NCBI RefSeq assembly: GCF_004342845.1
Contig: NZ_SLXB01000005.1
Span: forward strand, 62,001-126,000
Direction of reading: 5' to 3'
Length of the DNA stretch: 64,000 nucleotides
Source of the DNA: Prevotella heparinolytica
GTDB taxonomy: Bacteria > Bacteroidota > Bacteroidia > Bacteroidales > Bacteroidaceae
Positions 63,321 through 64,000 of this stretch are shown one piece after another. The first letter of the stretch is position 1; each line of letters starts with the position of its first letter. The notes under the pieces were generated by a model. The model was not told where the DNA came from, did not search any database, and saw only the letters and a list, made by a program, of their open reading frames with translations. The translations under genes were made by a program, and so were the position numbers.

Positions 63321-63449
63321 ATGATAGAATTTACATCCATCATCCGCCAAAAAGAAAGCATGAATGCCGCTTTTGTAGGAAAACCCGAAACCCGCGAACG
63401 ACGCAGGCAGAAACTGCTGGAAGCATTGTTGGCGGGTAACGGTAAATAA
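63321..63449 (+). CDS. Short ORF, probable C-terminal remnant of an unidentified gene
   Basis: 42 codons (MIEFTSIIRQKESMNAAFVG and then GKPETRERRRQKLLEALLAG, stop 63447-63449). The frame stays open upstream to 63282 without an ATG. The basic, helical end looks like the tail of a larger protein (YdeI/OmdA-like tails are similar, low certainty) joined to the broken DUF5043 copy by a deletion. Possibly not expressed. Confidence 0.35.
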   Translation: MIEFTSIIRQKESMNAAFVGKPETRERRRQKLLEALLAGNGK

Positions 63450-63463
63450 AGAATGAGTTCTTA

Positions 63464-64000
63464 TCAGCAGAGCCCCCGGATGCGGTCGTCGAACGCCGAA
63501 AGTGCCGCTTTGGCTCCTTCGCCCATGGCAATGACAATTTGCTTGTAGGGCACACTCGACACATCGCCGGCTGCATAAACACCCGGAAGCGAGGTGCGGC
63601 AAAAGGCGTCTATCTTGATTTCTCCGATGGGAGTGGTCTCCAACGCATCACGAAAGGGGAGGCTATTGGCCGAGAGGCCTATCTGCACGAAGATGCCATC
63701 CAGAGGGAAGTCACGTTCCTCGCCCGTAAGGCGGTCTTTAACGCGGATGGCTGTCACCTTCTCGCCATTACCCACAACTTTCGTGGTCTGCGAGGAGGTG
63801 AAGATTTCCACGTTCGGCAGGCTTTGGGCTTTTGTTTGAAGCACTTGGTCGGCCTTCAGCGTATCGGCAAACTCGAATACAGTAACTTTCCGGCAGATAC
63901 CTGCCAAGTCGATGGCGGCTTCTATGCCGGAGTTGCCTCCGCCAATCACGGCCACGTGCTTTCCCTGATAGAACGGGCCGTCGCAGTGCGGACAGAAAGC
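63464..64000 (-). CDS. ahpF: Alkyl hydroperoxide reductase subunit F, C-terminal part (N-terminus outside window)
   Basis: The minus-strand frame is open from the window edge to the stop at 63464. It contains the redox pair CPHC followed by [19 protein letters not shown], the NAD(P)H-binding motif, [17 protein letters not shown], and the FAD-binding end [38 protein letters not shown] is typical of AhpF rather than plain TrxB (CATCDG), though a TrxB-like protein is not fully excluded. It passes electrons from NADH to the peroxiredoxin AhpC. Confidence 0.85.
   Translation of the reverse strand, partial: AFCPHCDGPFYQGKHVAVIGGGNSGIEAAIDLAGICRKVTVFEFADTLKADQVLQTKAQSLPNVEIFTSSQTTKVVGNGEKVTAIRVKDRLTGEERDFPLDGIFVQIGLSANSLPFRDALETTPIGEIKIDAFCRTSLPGVYAAGDVSSVPYKQIVIAMGEGAKAALSAFDDRIRGLC

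Overview
This window looks like chromosome of a gut Bacteroidales, most likely Bacteroides. At least eight genes are preceded by the Bacteroides-type -7 element TAnnTTTG(C), several with a TTTG or TTG -33 element 18-21 bp upstream. The gene content also fits: LruC-type lipoprotein, DUF6377 regulator, WbqC, DUF2851, S46 peptidase, HXXEE and DUF5009 proteins. No rRNA, tRNA or CRISPR array was seen.

Layout. 1-1451: 3' part missing lipoprotein gene (minus). 1969-10780: metG, then a surface-glycan run (flippase plus GT14, GT8, GT2, GT4 and GT2 transferases). 10795-15016: sirtuin, barrel protein, small lipoprotein and two FKBP isomerases. 15299-16812: sugar kinase and single-domain sugar-phosphate isomerase (minus). 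17342-21699: WbqC, SDR dehydrogenase and a two-component system with a PepSY-like protein. 22438-28806: a GH3/GH5 glucan pair, a frameshifted DUF6377 regulator, HXXEE and DUF1579-like proteins (minus). 28940-29346: a beheaded AlkD-like gene next to an IS5-like transposase remnant. 29927-31111: DUF5009 membrane protein.

31215-46444 is the accessory highlight: a double-glycine, radical-SAM peptide natural-product (RiPP) locus in two operons. Each operon is preceded by a paralogous ~600-residue TPR/membrane/HTH regulator. Operon 1 encodes a C39 peptidase/ABC exporter, a miniature HlyD protein, a precursor peptide with a shifted frame, a radical SAM/SPASM maturase, a small exported domain protein, an outer-membrane barrel that carries the same domain, and a second precursor. 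Operon 2 encodes a GT2 enzyme, a LanC-like protein without visible zinc ligands, a galactosyltransferase-type enzyme and a GT51 transglycosylase-like protein. Both operon promoters carry tandem ATC(G/A)TAC-like boxes exactly 11 bp apart and about 15 bp upstream of the -33 element, which suggests co-regulation.

46548-59814 is core-like: queH, M16 protease, a catalytically dead-looking LepB paralogue beside a normal LepB, dapB, DUF2851, ruvB, a flippase, DUF389 and an S46 dipeptidyl-peptidase. 60055-63449 is a secreted HExxH lipoprotein followed by a tandem array of DUF5043-like exported proteins whose last copy is broken. The window ends in ahpF (minus, partial).

A second theme is intergenic tandem repeats. 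Six gene-free gaps carry short tracts with a unit of exactly 21 or 22 bp. Three loci share one unit sequence; two of these sit in homologous ~280-300 bp dispersed elements that differ by exactly one repeat copy.
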